Below, piece after piece: positions 26,701-35,756 of a DNA stretch of 64,000 nt. Made by a program: the position numbers and the translations under genes. Position 1 is the first letter of the stretch. Every line of letters starts with the position of its first letter. The stretch is from Chloroflexi bacterium 44-23 (GTDB lineage Bacteria; Chloroflexota; Anaerolineae; Anaerolineales; Anaerolineaceae), in contig MKUW01000007.1 of the NCBI GenBank assembly GCA_001899005.1, forward strand, positions 186,001-250,000, given 5' to 3'. The notes beneath the pieces were generated by a model that searched no databases, was not told the DNA's origin, and was given only the letters and a program-made list of their open reading frames with translations.

Positions 26701-27232
26701 GGAATGCCGCATTGACGATCCACATCCGAAGATAATTTTTTCAACCTTATTTGATGAGCAAATGGTTACCAATAATCCAATCGATATCTATGGGGTTGTC
26801 GATGTCGATCAGAATTTTGACCGGTTTGTACTGGAATATGGGCGCGGGAATGATCCTGATAATTGGGAGGTTCTGACTGAATCTGATCGAACATTTAAAG
26901 ATGTTGAGCTAATTTATAGTTGGGATTTGTTTGAAGATGAGATAGAAGCGGGTAAAATCACCCTGCGTTTAAAGGTGTTTTCGAATGAAGAAGGCCGCTA
27001 TGCAGAAAAACGCATTCATATCACCTTGAATGTGGCAACTCAGACAGCGACTGTAACACCAACATTCACGATTACACCGACTGCCATGCTGACACCAACC
27101 TTTACATTGACCCCAACAGCTACATTTACATTGCCCCCAACAGCTACGTTTACCTTGACCCCAACTGTGGTCAATACACCGGTGCCATCTGCCACAGCCA
27201 TAGAAGCACCTTCTGCAACGCCATCACCTTGA
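23738..27232 (+). CDS. Class A penicillin-binding protein (PBP1A-type) with long tails
   Basis: 1164 residues, longer than usual. It has a disordered, charged cytosolic N-terminus (1-228), then one membrane helix (about 229-253). The GT51 glycosyltransferase (about 285-455) shows ATEDKEYYNHPGFD and GASTITQQVARML. The transpeptidase (about 555-860) has Ser614-x-x-Lys617 in PGSSIKP, Ser677-Tyr-Asn in ANSYNIP and Lys815-Thr-Gly in AAKTGTTND. After a Cys-containing loop and an Ig-like region (about 985-1085), the protein ends in TFTLTPTAT-type repeats. It polymerises and cross-links peptidoglycan on the outer face of the membrane. It converges on the next gene. Confidence 0.95.
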   Translation: MDDQEKNKNPQKDADAHNRLKKIMDSSEGDDSQALTPPRQWNRKPVLPTSDQEDKQSNAAEINRHPTGDPESTAGWYAADLDKLSSEDLEGAINSEEDTVARPLPHNDAESPQTQEQFDNRSASFIPPFTTDLDEQLAQTQANSPRTPQNRPPFPPPPGSTQRNLPRQINQIDTQATRVTQSAYQDRTSSQSPITRPNYTVPPVTKAKSKKRKKSGYENIGGDGNGQSAWGCFLRMIIGMLFIIILVIVAAGSLGVYQYFKIASTLPSVDNLRERAAKFETTRILDRNSNVIYEILDPNAGRRTYVSLEKISPYLIAATIATEDKEYYNHPGFDPLAVARAFVQNYTAGEIVSGASTITQQVARMLLLDDSERFTRSYERKAREIVLAAEITRKYSKEEILEIFLNENNYGNLAYGIEAAAETYFNTTSDRLDLAQSAFLAGLPQAPAIYDIYTNREATLNRQKQVLVLMYTLSNERNCIYVSTNHADVCVNEIANAAQEMENFDFKQRDYSMRYPHWVNYIRTQLESQFDPQTIYRSGFTVFTTLDPALQESAEQIVKNQIAALQENNASSGAVVIMRPNTGEILAMVGSADFYNEQISGQVNMALAPRQPGSSIKPLVYLAAFEKGWNPATLIWDIPTEFSPSGDPNDPSEKYKPVNYDGRFHGPQTVRSALANSYNIPAVKALQYVGIYDNPNTAESDGFINFARRLGISTLTREDYGLSLALGGGDVTLLEMTNAFATLANNGNKIPPVAITKIVDHLGQVVYEYHVPDGIQVVRSDLTYLITSIISDNSARAPMFGSNSVLNLPFQVAAKTGTTNDFRDNWTMGYTPDVAIGVWVGNADYTQMVNTTGLTGAAPIWAEIMQVAVNQITGNNPTAFMRPANIVDRVICSLSGTEPSEWCPNQRNEVFAPDRLPLPKEDDFWKKINIDTWTGLRSSAACNDFTSEEFVLNIKDDAVKKWINDDSQGREWARSIGFDEPVLFVPDRECRIDDPHPKIIFSTLFDEQMVTNNPIDIYGVVDVDQNFDRFVLEYGRGNDPDNWEVLTESDRTFKDVELIYSWDLFEDEIEAGKITLRLKVFSNEEGRYAEKRIHITLNVATQTATVTPTFTITPTAMLTPTFTLTPTATFTLPPTATFTLTPTVVNTPVPSATAIEAPSATPSP

Positions 27233-27254
27233 AAAGTACGTTTTGAGCGAGGAG

Positions 27255-29465
27255 TTAAAACAATACTGGCTGGCCGAAATCCTGCCAGACAGCCGGATCT
27301 GAATCAAGCAGCTTTACCCAGGTTTGGATATCCAGACCTGGGTTTTCATACAAATTACGGATATGACGGAATTTGACAAAGTGAATTTTCGCCAGCTGAT
27401 TCGCCAGAACAAGCGATCGCTTGAGTTTGTAGTTAAGTAGATCAGCCCGACTACCAGGATATACTATAACGGTTTCCTGGCTGCCTTTTACTTGATTGCC
27501 ATCGATAAATCGGCTAAAAATACAGGATCCGGAAACGAAAAATTGGTAATTGCGCCCGATGGTGGAAGATTGCCATGAAATTACTGGGGATGTGGCCACT
27601 GACATACCCACTCGTTTCCCTATGTCAATTAACATCCGTTGCAGGATACGTATGTCAGCGCGTCTGATCATGCTGGACTCCTGGTGACGAAGCTGCCAGG
27701 TATTTTCCATACCCGGAACAGGATCGCAATAAGAACGCAATAAATTCAGAATTAGTTCGTGAGGCGCAGGCAGTACCCCTGGTTGCTTTTGATTAATTAG
27801 GGATTCAATCTCAGTCACTGAGACAATCGGGTCATTCTGAAGATATTGCAGAAAGTGAATTTCGATTTGATCTGCCAATGGCCGGTAACGCTCGGGGGGA
27901 TGAGCCAGCCAAAACTCGCCGTATTCCATCGTGTCGCTATCTACTTTGCGAATCAAACTGGGTGTCATTAACGTTTTCTCAAATTCTTTACTGATGTTTG
28001 GGAAAAGATCACTGTCTACCTTGAGATCTTCATTCAAAAGATAGCGATTATTGGCCAAGTCCAGCATATTTATTGATAATAGCTCCTGATAACTGGCTTC
28101 TTCGCCTTTTGCTTGCAAATATTCCTGAATGGCATTTGCCCCCAACGTTTGAGAGGAAGAACCCATTGCTGGGATCTGCCAATATAACTGGGCAGACTTG
28201 GTATCCCCATTAAAGGCATATTCGCACAATTGATAGCCAGACGATGCAGGTGCTGAAACAAAAGAAAGCAAATAATTACTGGTTAGCTCCGGGGCTGTGG
28301 CTAGCCAGGGGATATGTTTAGTGGCGCTGAACTCAAACAATTTTTTTAAGGCGTATGTATGCCATATCCAATCATAGCGCTTTCGCTCCAAAACTCCTTT
28401 TAATTGACTGATGGCATTATGGCCCCAGATCCATCCGGCCCATACTACGCTATAAGTCCACAAAGCCTGGCTGGGCCGAGGGAGGATGGTTACGATTGAT
28501 TGTGCCATCGGCAGATTCTGCAGATCTTCACTGCGACGGATGCGGTTGGGATAAAGACAAATTCCTCCTTCATCGGGTGGCAAGTCGGGATAGAACACAA
28601 ATGGAAGAGCTTCTTCCAGGATGGAAAGGTATCTTCCTCCGTTTTCGATGACTTCCCAAAGGTTAAACTCCCAGAACTGATTAGGGATTGAAACTGCCTT
28701 CGGCCTGCTTCTTGAAGCGGGTATTCCCCACATTTTGGTGCCATGATCGAAAGCTACGATAAGAAGAGCCTCAATGATTTTTTTGCGATGAGGTGTTGTA
28801 TTAAAAGAGTCATTTTTATTCATTAATCTGATTATTACAGCCAGGGCTCTTGGGAGATAAGATTGAATTGCTTCGCTGAGCATGGCCGGAGGATCAGTAG
28901 TACCGGGCAGTACGCGTTGTAATGCTCGGCTTTCATACATGGGAATATTGCCAAGTTGTTTAAGCTTTTCAATATCAAATTGACTGGGGGCACTTTCACC
29001 TGTAAAGCCGCAAGCTGGGCAAGATAATTCTTTTAATACCGGAACAGCATCACCTTTTCTCCAAACAAATTTAACATGATTTGTTAGAACCTTACAGTTA
29101 GGACAATCACTTTCATACATTTTTTTGATATTGAGTTCAAGGCGCTCTTCGCCAACCCGTAACGCACCAAATTCTGAAATTGCTGCCTGGATTTCTGCTT
29201 TGCTTGGTGCCATACAAATGACTTCGTATAGCTTTGCGATGACAGGATTGCTGACTGCAACCAAAACTTTGTAACCATTCTTCGCCAATTCAATTGCTGA
29301 AAGCGGATGGCTGCCGATTGGATCCAGCAGCCATCCGCTGAATATATTTTTGTATTGCAACATTTTTGATAAGGTGCCGGATTGGTAGGGCGGCAGGTAC
29401 CGCTCCAGAGGTATTTCAGGCGTCTGGTCAGATTCAGAGAAAAAAGGAGGCGCACCAAAGTTCAT
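27255..29465 (-). CDS. DNA-methylase-like protein with degenerate catalytic motifs
   Basis: 736 residues. The N-terminal part resembles the start of DNA adenine/cytosine methylases of the DUF1156 type: LLDPIGSHPLSAIELAKNG in place of DPFAGSG, and VAVSNP in place of VDINP. A zinc-ribbon-like pair follows (CPNC at about 120, CPAC at about 151). Further on, TILPRPSQALWTYS stands where a DPPY-type motif is expected, and the later WAGWIWG and RKRYDWIWHT fit the same family. Both SAM-binding and catalytic signatures have therefore decayed while a full-length frame is kept, so I infer a non-enzymatic descendant. No restriction gene is adjacent. Confidence 0.45.
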   Translation of the reverse strand: MNFGAPPFFSESDQTPEIPLERYLPPYQSGTLSKMLQYKNIFSGWLLDPIGSHPLSAIELAKNGYKVLVAVSNPVIAKLYEVICMAPSKAEIQAAISEFGALRVGEERLELNIKKMYESDCPNCKVLTNHVKFVWRKGDAVPVLKELSCPACGFTGESAPSQFDIEKLKQLGNIPMYESRALQRVLPGTTDPPAMLSEAIQSYLPRALAVIIRLMNKNDSFNTTPHRKKIIEALLIVAFDHGTKMWGIPASRSRPKAVSIPNQFWEFNLWEVIENGGRYLSILEEALPFVFYPDLPPDEGGICLYPNRIRRSEDLQNLPMAQSIVTILPRPSQALWTYSVVWAGWIWGHNAISQLKGVLERKRYDWIWHTYALKKLFEFSATKHIPWLATAPELTSNYLLSFVSAPASSGYQLCEYAFNGDTKSAQLYWQIPAMGSSSQTLGANAIQEYLQAKGEEASYQELLSINMLDLANNRYLLNEDLKVDSDLFPNISKEFEKTLMTPSLIRKVDSDTMEYGEFWLAHPPERYRPLADQIEIHFLQYLQNDPIVSVTEIESLINQKQPGVLPAPHELILNLLRSYCDPVPGMENTWQLRHQESSMIRRADIRILQRMLIDIGKRVGMSVATSPVISWQSSTIGRNYQFFVSGSCIFSRFIDGNQVKGSQETVIVYPGSRADLLNYKLKRSLVLANQLAKIHFVKFRHIRNLYENPGLDIQTWVKLLDSDPAVWQDFGQPVLF

Positions 29466-29537
29466 ATATGTTTAGTATAAGGAATTAAATGAAAAATGAA
29501 AATATGCTTTTTAACAGTGCAGGAAGCAATGATAACA

Positions 29538-29578
29538 TTCACCCTGCGCGGGTGAAGATGAAAAAAGTATTTTATAAT
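29538..29578 (+). promoter_or_regulatory. Hairpin and -10 box in front of element B
   Basis: TTCACCC-TGCGC-GGGTGAA (29538-29556) is followed by TATAAT at 29573-29578. Transcription from here would begin about 10 bases before structured element B, consistent with that element being transcribed. The -35 region is weak. Confidence 0.4.
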
Positions 29579-29595
29579 CAAACATAAGAATTCAG

Positions 29596-29685
29596 GTATT
29601 TTTTCAATAAAACGAGGATGAGAAAGGGTTTTAGTCGGGCGATTATCCCCCTAAAAAACCGTGCTCCTAATTTATGAAAAGATAC
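29596..29685 (+). ncRNA. Structured element B (three-copy RNA family)
   Basis: The closing helix pairs 29596-29611 with 29671-29685 (one G-U, one bulged A). Inside are ACGAGG-ATGAG (29612-29622), an apical helix GGGTTTTAG/CTAAAAAACC with loop GCGATTATCC, and CTCCTAATT on the 3' side. Compared with element A the helices change sequence but keep pairing, while the loop and junction bases are retained. It lies 88 bases before the CPBP protease start. Confidence 0.55.
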
Positions 29686-29772
29686 GGATTTCGTTAAGTG
29701 CGGTATGGCTGAAACGAACGAGAAATTCTACGGCTCTTGATTATATGGATAAAGTAAGAGACAAAGGTGGTT

Positions 29773-30645
29773 ATGGAAAATAATTTGATACCTGGTGAAA
29801 ATAAAGCAGAAGGGGCGCATCTATCTTTTTGGCGTTATTTAGTGACCATTATTCTGGTAGTTGGTGCCATGATCATGGCACAAATTGGTTTGTTTGGGGT
29901 TGCTTATGCTATCGAGGGTAACCTGGATATTATGGCTTATCCACCGATTACCTTATTATGGTTGAGCATGCTGCCATTCGGTGCGGCGCTGGTGGTTTTG
30001 TTACTTTCTGTACGATTCATCCACAAATTATCGATAAAATCAATTTTTAGTGGGCATCAACACTTTCAATGGAAAACCCTTTTTTACTCCGCTCTATTAT
30101 GGTTCGGATTGGCAGCCATCTCAGATATTGTCTTAAGTCTGCTACAGCCGGGTAATTATCAATTCGTTTTCAATGCAGGCACATTCATTCCCTTTTTGCT
30201 GGTCAGTTTGTTATTAATTCCTATTCAAATTAGTGCGGAAGAGACATTTTTTCGCGGTTATTTGCAGCCAGCATTTGCACGGGTGACGAAATTATGGTGG
30301 GTGGCAATTCTCCTTCAGGCTGCCCTTTTTGGTTTATTACATGGGGCCAATACTGAGGTGTCTGAGTATGGAATTTTAACGACCATGCCTTTCTACATCG
30401 GAATCGGAATTTTACTTGGACTTATAACCTACCGGTTTAATGGTTTGGAAGCAGCATTAGGTTTGCATCTGGCAAACAATCTGTATGCGTCGATAGCAGT
30501 AACCTTTGCAGGCTCGTCCATCGAATCACCCGCCTTATTTGTCATCAAGAATTATCAACCAGTGGCTGCGCTGGTGGTTTTTGCAATTACTGCTGTAATT
30601 TATTTTCTAATGATGGATTTTATTCTTAAAAAGAATGGAAATTAA
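29773..30645 (+). CDS. CPBP-family intramembrane glutamic endopeptidase
   Basis: Start ATG 29773, since AAAGGTGG lies just upstream; a GTG at 29767 would overlap it. 290 residues with about eight membrane helices. The three CPBP motifs are present: EETFFRG (Glu156, Glu157, Arg161), FGLLHGAN and HLANNLYA. Relatives include Rce1-like proteases and bacteriocin-immunity proteins; the substrate is unknown. Acts within the cytoplasmic membrane. Monocistronic, with a palindrome CTTTCTAGAAAG just after the stop. Confidence 0.88.
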   Translation: MENNLIPGENKAEGAHLSFWRYLVTIILVVGAMIMAQIGLFGVAYAIEGNLDIMAYPPITLLWLSMLPFGAALVVLLLSVRFIHKLSIKSIFSGHQHFQWKTLFYSALLWFGLAAISDIVLSLLQPGNYQFVFNAGTFIPFLLVSLLLIPIQISAEETFFRGYLQPAFARVTKLWWVAILLQAALFGLLHGANTEVSEYGILTTMPFYIGIGILLGLITYRFNGLEAALGLHLANNLYASIAVTFAGSSIESPALFVIKNYQPVAALVVFAITAVIYFLMMDFILKKNGN

Positions 30646-30847
30646 CTTTCTAGAAAGCTTAATTTGTCTATTTGAATAACTGTTGATTGTTTTTTCGATC
30701 TAATAATTCGGGGATAGAAATTTGCGTTAGTTCCGAAAGTGAGATATCGAAATTGGTCATTTCCCGTATGTTGAATTATTAAATTTGGTGTTCACATTTC
30801 AGAGAGTGTGAATGTATTTTCTTAAATGTTTCCAATTGTGCTTCAGG

Positions 30848-30853
30848 TATAAT
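30848..30853 (+). promoter_or_regulatory. Candidate -10 box for the NusG-like/kinase operon
   Basis: TATAAT lies 82 bases before the NusG-like ATG in the 289-base gap 30646-30934. A TTCACA/TGTGAA inverted repeat lies upstream (about 30791-30812) and could be an operator. The -35 match is poor. Nothing else is evident in the gap. Confidence 0.35.
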
Positions 30854-30934
30854 AAATGACATGAAGCATGAATGGGTAAATTTGAAGACTGTCGATTACC
30901 ATGACAAGATGGACGACTTTACGGGACTTGCCTA

Positions 30935-31462
30935 ATGGCCGAGCATTGGTATGCCTTAAACAGTCACCCAAATAAAGAAGACCTGCTGGCCAGGCAGGTT
31001 GAATCGCACGGTTTCGAGGTTTTTTATCCCCGTATTCGTGTCAACCCAGTGAACCCGAGAGCACGTAAAATAAAAGCATACTTTCCTGGTTATCTTTTTG
31101 TTCATGTGGATATTGAAGCTGTAGGGCTTTCTTTGTTTAATTGGATGCCTTATTCGAAACGTATTATCGCCTTTGGTGGTGAACCTTCCATAGTGCCGGA
31201 TGCATTGATATTTGCAATTGAACAAAAAATTGAGAGAATAAACCATTCAGGTGGAGAAATATTCGATGATCTCAAACAAGGGGATTTTGTTTCTATTTCG
31301 CACGGACCATTTGAAGGATATAGTGCTATATTTGATACCAGAGTCGCTGGCGCTCAACGTGTCCGCGTCCTTCTGAAAATGTTGAGTGATCAACACGTTC
31401 CAGTGGAACTGGATGCTGCTCATCTTGAAAAGAAGAAAAAAAACACACCACCGAGAAATTGA
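30935..31462 (+). CDS. RfaH/NusG-paralogue transcription factor
   Basis: 175 residues: an NGN domain (EHWYALNSHPNKEDLLARQVESHGFEVFYP, then YFPGYLFVHVD) followed by a linker and a KOW-like segment (KQGDFVSISHGPFEGYSAIF). Specialised NusG paralogues (RfaH, LoaP) ride RNA polymerase and stop early termination or pausing in particular long operons. It is 11 bases upstream of a giant sensor kinase and so is co-transcribed with it. The housekeeping nusG would normally lie near rplK, so this is a second copy (inference). The C-terminus is Lys-rich. Confidence 0.88.
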   Translation: MAEHWYALNSHPNKEDLLARQVESHGFEVFYPRIRVNPVNPRARKIKAYFPGYLFVHVDIEAVGLSLFNWMPYSKRIIAFGGEPSIVPDALIFAIEQKIERINHSGGEIFDDLKQGDFVSISHGPFEGYSAIFDTRVAGAQRVRVLLKMLSDQHVPVELDAAHLEKKKKNTPPRN

Positions 31463-31473
31463 AAATCTAAAAA

Positions 31474-34400
31474 ATGGAACAAATAGATATCAGGAAACGG
31501 GTTGTAAATGGGTTGCTGCTGGGTTACCTGATATTCATTTTTGTGATATTTGTGTATGCTCTGATTATTGGTGTAGGTTGGTTAAAAACCCCATTTATTG
31601 GTAAATTTTTAGAACCTTCTTTAATTTTCAGCCCTTTGCCGCCTTCACAATTGCCATCAAACCAAAATTTGGGAGTCGACACTTGGCAAGATCTTCAATT
31701 GATCGGTATTGACGGCCAATTATTGGGAAATGAAAATGAGATTGAGCCTTTGCTGAAAAATAAATCCAACCAAGCGCTACAACTGATCGTGCGCCCCCGT
31801 GCTGGATTTGAAGAAAACCTAACGAGTACGCTGACCCAATTACCACTCCAGAAACAAATTTCCTATTTCTATATTCCTGCCCTGGTTGCCTGGTTATTTC
31901 TGTTGTCAGCGTTCTCCGCATACAAGAATTGGGTATTAGGCAGGGGGCGTCCTGCGATGGTCATTTTTAGTGGGGCAATGGTAGTAATGCTCGTGGGCAT
32001 CTTTGATATTCTTAGTACTCATTCCATTTTTCCTTTATGGATCCCATTTGCTGCCATTGCTGGCGCAGGCTTTTTTCATTTAGCCATGCAGCAATTGGAT
32101 TCATCGCGGTACTTTAATCAATTAATTATTTTTGTTTACCTTTCAGGCTTAGCTGCGGCATTTTATTGTTGGTTCCAACCATTTGGTTTTGCGAATCCCG
32201 TCCCTTTTCGGACTTATATTCAAACTGTACTCTGGTATGAAGTAGTTGTATTTGTTATCAGCATTTTGTTGATGCTTTTGGCAATTTTTAAAACCAAATT
32301 TCCAACCCAACGCCAGTCGAAAGCAATGTTGCTGGGCGTTGAATTGATTGCCTTTTTGCCCATTTTCACCTGGCTGGTTATTTCGCAAGGGCTGCCAACA
32401 TTGATTTTTTCATGGTTGTTTTATTTGCCATTGATTGTCTTCCCAGTTTTGGTGATTTCAGCAGATATTAAAAATGATCGAAAAGAAAAAAAAGATACAC
32501 AAGCCCAGTTGATCCTTTATGGATTACTGGCATTGTTTGTTACTTTAGGTTTTGCTTTTTTAGTTTCCGGATTAAGCATAATATTATTTGGCCAGTTGAA
32601 AATGACCAATCCAATTCTGAATGGTTTTATTGTTTTTCTACTGGCGATGGCATTCTTCCCGGTTAAGAAATTCTTCGACAATCAAATCTCATCTGGTCGG
32701 ATAAAAATTCACCGCACGTTTGAAGGCAGATTAAATGATTTTAGCAACGACCTGACCCATCTTACTTCCTTGATTGATATTATTAATTTGCTAAGGCTTG
32801 ATATTCAGGGTTCCATCCAGGCGCAGATCATCCATGTATACTTGCATGATCCAGCCCGAAATTTATACTACGCGGTTCCCGGTGGAATTACACCTACAAG
32901 TGACATCGTTTATGAAGCAGATTCTCCATTGATATCTTTCCTGGAAAAAGAAACTGGCAGCGTATATTTCTCTAATTTGGCACAAATCCCCGATTTATTG
33001 AAGAATGAAGTAGATCGAATCCGCCTTCTTGCTGCTAGATTATTTATTCCAATCCAGGGACAAAAACAACTGTTGGGATGGGTAGCTGTATCCAACCGGC
33101 TGGATGGAGAAAGTTATAACGCTGAGGAAATTAATTATCTTCAGACAGTTGTGCGCCAATCCACGCTGGCAATAGAACGCTCATTAATGGTTGTTAGCCT
33201 TGAAAAGCGCATCAATGAGCTGGATGTTCTTACGAAGGCGGCGCAGGGTGTAAATTACACAGTCCAAATTGAAGATATTTATGAATTTGTCTATAACCAG
33301 GTGTTTCAAGTGCTCGAATCAGATTTCTTTGGAATTTTATTATGCGAACCTGATGAGCACCTACTCAATCAGGTCTTCTGTATTGAAAAAGGTGAACGGA
33401 TAACCCTGAAAGAAAATATTTTTCTCGATACAGAAAGGATGTTTGAGACAACTGTTATAAAAAGTGGAAAAATGAGAGTGATCCGCGATTATCAGAAAGT
33501 CGTGTCACAAGACAATAAAATTCAAATCAATTCATTGATTCATTCAGCCATAATTGTGCCATTAAATACCGGGGCGGAAACCATTGGGATTCTGATTTTA
33601 GGATTCCAGGCAAATGAATTAGCAGTTAACTATGATCTTCTAACGTTGTTGCAAGCTCTTGCTGACCAGTTTGCAGGTGCGCTGGTAAAAGCTCGTCTTT
33701 TTAATGAATCTGAGCGCCGTGGCAAACAACTGGCTACATTAAACAGTTTGACCCAACAATTAACTGCAACCCTGTCATTAAACCCTTTGTATGAAAATAT
33801 TCTCAATATTTCCATGGATATATTTCACAGCCGCGGAGGTGCGTTGCTCTTGACCGACTCTGTTGCACAAGAAATGGAATACAAGATTTGCCGGGGAGAT
33901 TTTGATGCGAAAATGGTAGGCAAGCGTATCCCCTATGGTACCGGAATTTCAGGAAAGGCGATTTCTTCCCTGACGGGTGAGATCGTGTATCAATTTGATG
34001 ATTTCTTGCAGGGCAGCAACTCTGCTGTTTCAGCAGCAGAGAAGTTGCAATCTGTGATGGTTGTTCCATTGATTTCAAAGAACGAAGCCATTGGTGCGCT
34101 TGAGTTACTGGGACGCCTGGACGGCTTGCCATTCAATTCGAATGATTTAGAAGTTCTGGTAACATTTGCCGCCCAGGCATCGATTGCAATTGAAAATGCC
34201 CAACTTTATTCAAATACAGACCTGGCTTTAACCCAAAAAATTGAAGAATTATCGATTATGCAGCGCATCGATCGTGAGCTAAATAGCACGCTTAATCTTC
34301 AAAGGGCGTTGGATATTACCTTACACTGGGCAATTCGTAAATCTAAAGCCAATGCAGGTGTAATCGGCCAGGTAGTTCAAACGGAGATTCGCTTGGAAGT

Positions 34401-35457
34401 CTATGAGGGTTATGATCCGGATATGCTAAGAACATATCTTGGTCAAGCGCTTGATACCACTTTCATGGACGTTGGAAAAGCGTTTGAAATTGGAAAACCG
34501 CAGCAAAAAATGCTGAAAGAGCAAGATCAACGTTTGCACCCGGAAACCCGTTTACAAGTTGTTATCCCAATTCGTAGAAAAGAACAGAAACTGGCCTTTT
34601 TTCTGTTGGAGTTTTTCAATGCTGAGGACCTTGATGACCAGACAATCGATTTTCTAGTTCGTTTGAGCGAACATGCATCCTATGCGTTGGTGAACAGTCA
34701 ACTTTATGCTGAAGTGCAATCTGCCAATCTCGCAAAAAGTGAATTTGTTAATCTGGTTGCACATGAATTGAAGAACCCGATGACTTCCATCAAAGGATAC
34801 AGTGAGTTGTTAGCCGGTGGTGCAGTCGGAATAATTAATGATTCACAGGCCAACTTCCTTGCAACAATTCGAGCCAATATTGATCGGATGAATACACTTA
34901 TATCGGATTTGAATGATCTTTCAAAAATTGAAGCTGGCCGATTGAGGATGGATTTCAAAGAAGTTGATTTACGGAAAGTGGTTGAAGATGTTCTTCTTTC
35001 GAATAAGCACTTGTTTGAAGAAAAACAACAGACCATCACGGTTGATTTCAAACCAGAATTGCCGCCAGTATGGGCAGACCCACATCGCATGAGTCAGGTG
35101 TTTATTAACCTGGTCAGCAATGCGATTAAATATTCAGAGGATGGAACTGAAATTATCATTTCCGCCGATAAGGAACAAAGCAGCGGCACAGGAAGCACTT
35201 CCATGAATCTGGTTCACGTACGAGTGGTGGATAAAGGCATCGGAATTCGAGATGAAGACCAACAGAAGATCTTCCAAAAGTTTTTTCGTTCAGAAGACCC
35301 AAAAATTAGAGAATCGACCGGAACTGGCTTGGGGTTGAATATCACCAGAAGTATTGTAGAATTGCAAGGTGGTAAGATCTGGTTTGAAAGTGAATTTCGA
35401 AAAGGGACGACATTCCACCTATTGCTTCCGGTTTCGGAAGGTATACGCGCTGCATAG
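31474..35457 (+). CDS. Multi-GAF membrane histidine kinase
   Basis: 1327 residues. One N-terminal helix (about 12-34), an extracytoplasmic stretch that could be a PDZ-like or small sensory fold, then about eight membrane helices (about 130-380). About four consecutive GAF-like regions span about 400-1080. The HisKA domain has His1097 in VAHELKNPMTS, and the HATPase domain has Asn1216 in SNAIKYSEDG, DKGIGI and TGTGLGLNI. No receiver domain is attached and no regulator gene is adjacent, so it is an orphan kinase, apart from the co-transcribed NusG paralogue. The GAF region suggests sensing of small molecules or redox state. Confidence 0.92.
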   Translation: MEQIDIRKRVVNGLLLGYLIFIFVIFVYALIIGVGWLKTPFIGKFLEPSLIFSPLPPSQLPSNQNLGVDTWQDLQLIGIDGQLLGNENEIEPLLKNKSNQALQLIVRPRAGFEENLTSTLTQLPLQKQISYFYIPALVAWLFLLSAFSAYKNWVLGRGRPAMVIFSGAMVVMLVGIFDILSTHSIFPLWIPFAAIAGAGFFHLAMQQLDSSRYFNQLIIFVYLSGLAAAFYCWFQPFGFANPVPFRTYIQTVLWYEVVVFVISILLMLLAIFKTKFPTQRQSKAMLLGVELIAFLPIFTWLVISQGLPTLIFSWLFYLPLIVFPVLVISADIKNDRKEKKDTQAQLILYGLLALFVTLGFAFLVSGLSIILFGQLKMTNPILNGFIVFLLAMAFFPVKKFFDNQISSGRIKIHRTFEGRLNDFSNDLTHLTSLIDIINLLRLDIQGSIQAQIIHVYLHDPARNLYYAVPGGITPTSDIVYEADSPLISFLEKETGSVYFSNLAQIPDLLKNEVDRIRLLAARLFIPIQGQKQLLGWVAVSNRLDGESYNAEEINYLQTVVRQSTLAIERSLMVVSLEKRINELDVLTKAAQGVNYTVQIEDIYEFVYNQVFQVLESDFFGILLCEPDEHLLNQVFCIEKGERITLKENIFLDTERMFETTVIKSGKMRVIRDYQKVVSQDNKIQINSLIHSAIIVPLNTGAETIGILILGFQANELAVNYDLLTLLQALADQFAGALVKARLFNESERRGKQLATLNSLTQQLTATLSLNPLYENILNISMDIFHSRGGALLLTDSVAQEMEYKICRGDFDAKMVGKRIPYGTGISGKAISSLTGEIVYQFDDFLQGSNSAVSAAEKLQSVMVVPLISKNEAIGALELLGRLDGLPFNSNDLEVLVTFAAQASIAIENAQLYSNTDLALTQKIEELSIMQRIDRELNSTLNLQRALDITLHWAIRKSKANAGVIGQVVQTEIRLEVYEGYDPDMLRTYLGQALDTTFMDVGKAFEIGKPQQKMLKEQDQRLHPETRLQVVIPIRRKEQKLAFFLLEFFNAEDLDDQTIDFLVRLSEHASYALVNSQLYAEVQSANLAKSEFVNLVAHELKNPMTSIKGYSELLAGGAVGIINDSQANFLATIRANIDRMNTLISDLNDLSKIEAGRLRMDFKEVDLRKVVEDVLLSNKHLFEEKQQTITVDFKPELPPVWADPHRMSQVFINLVSNAIKYSEDGTEIIISADKEQSSGTGSTSMNLVHVRVVDKGIGIRDEDQQKIFQKFFRSEDPKIRESTGTGLGLNITRSIVELQGGKIWFESEFRKGTTFHLLLPVSEGIRAA

Positions 35458-35698
35458 GTCTTTTATACTTTATTGGATTTAAGATGTCCCATTTGCCACG
35501 CCTTAAATTCTGATGAATATGCCGAAACCGATAGACTATATTCATGAGGGGTTTGAAAATCAAATGAGAATATGACCCATATGGGCAGCAGTTGCTTTCT
35601 TTAAAAATCACTTATTGAACCGGACGGCACAATCAAATTGGGTAACAATTTATTTTTCATTTGCATCTTCTATCATATTTAAAAACTTAATCTTCCGC

Positions 35699-35728
35699 TT
35701 GTTGGATTCGCGTGAACCTTATTATAAT
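35699..35728 (+). promoter_or_regulatory. Candidate promoter for the cytosine deaminase gene
   Basis: TATAAT at 35723-35728, with TTGTTG 18 bases upstream, ends 28 bases before the ATG. In the rest of the 299-base gap (35458-35756) I see only a short palindrome CCCATATGGG at 35576-35585. Confidence 0.4.
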
Positions 35729-35756
35729 TGTCAAAAAATGAAGGAAGGTAAAACCA

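Noticed and set aside
27040..27230. Direct repeats at the end of the PBP gene
   Set aside because: They encode TFTLTPTAT protein repeats and need no separate DNA-level explanation.
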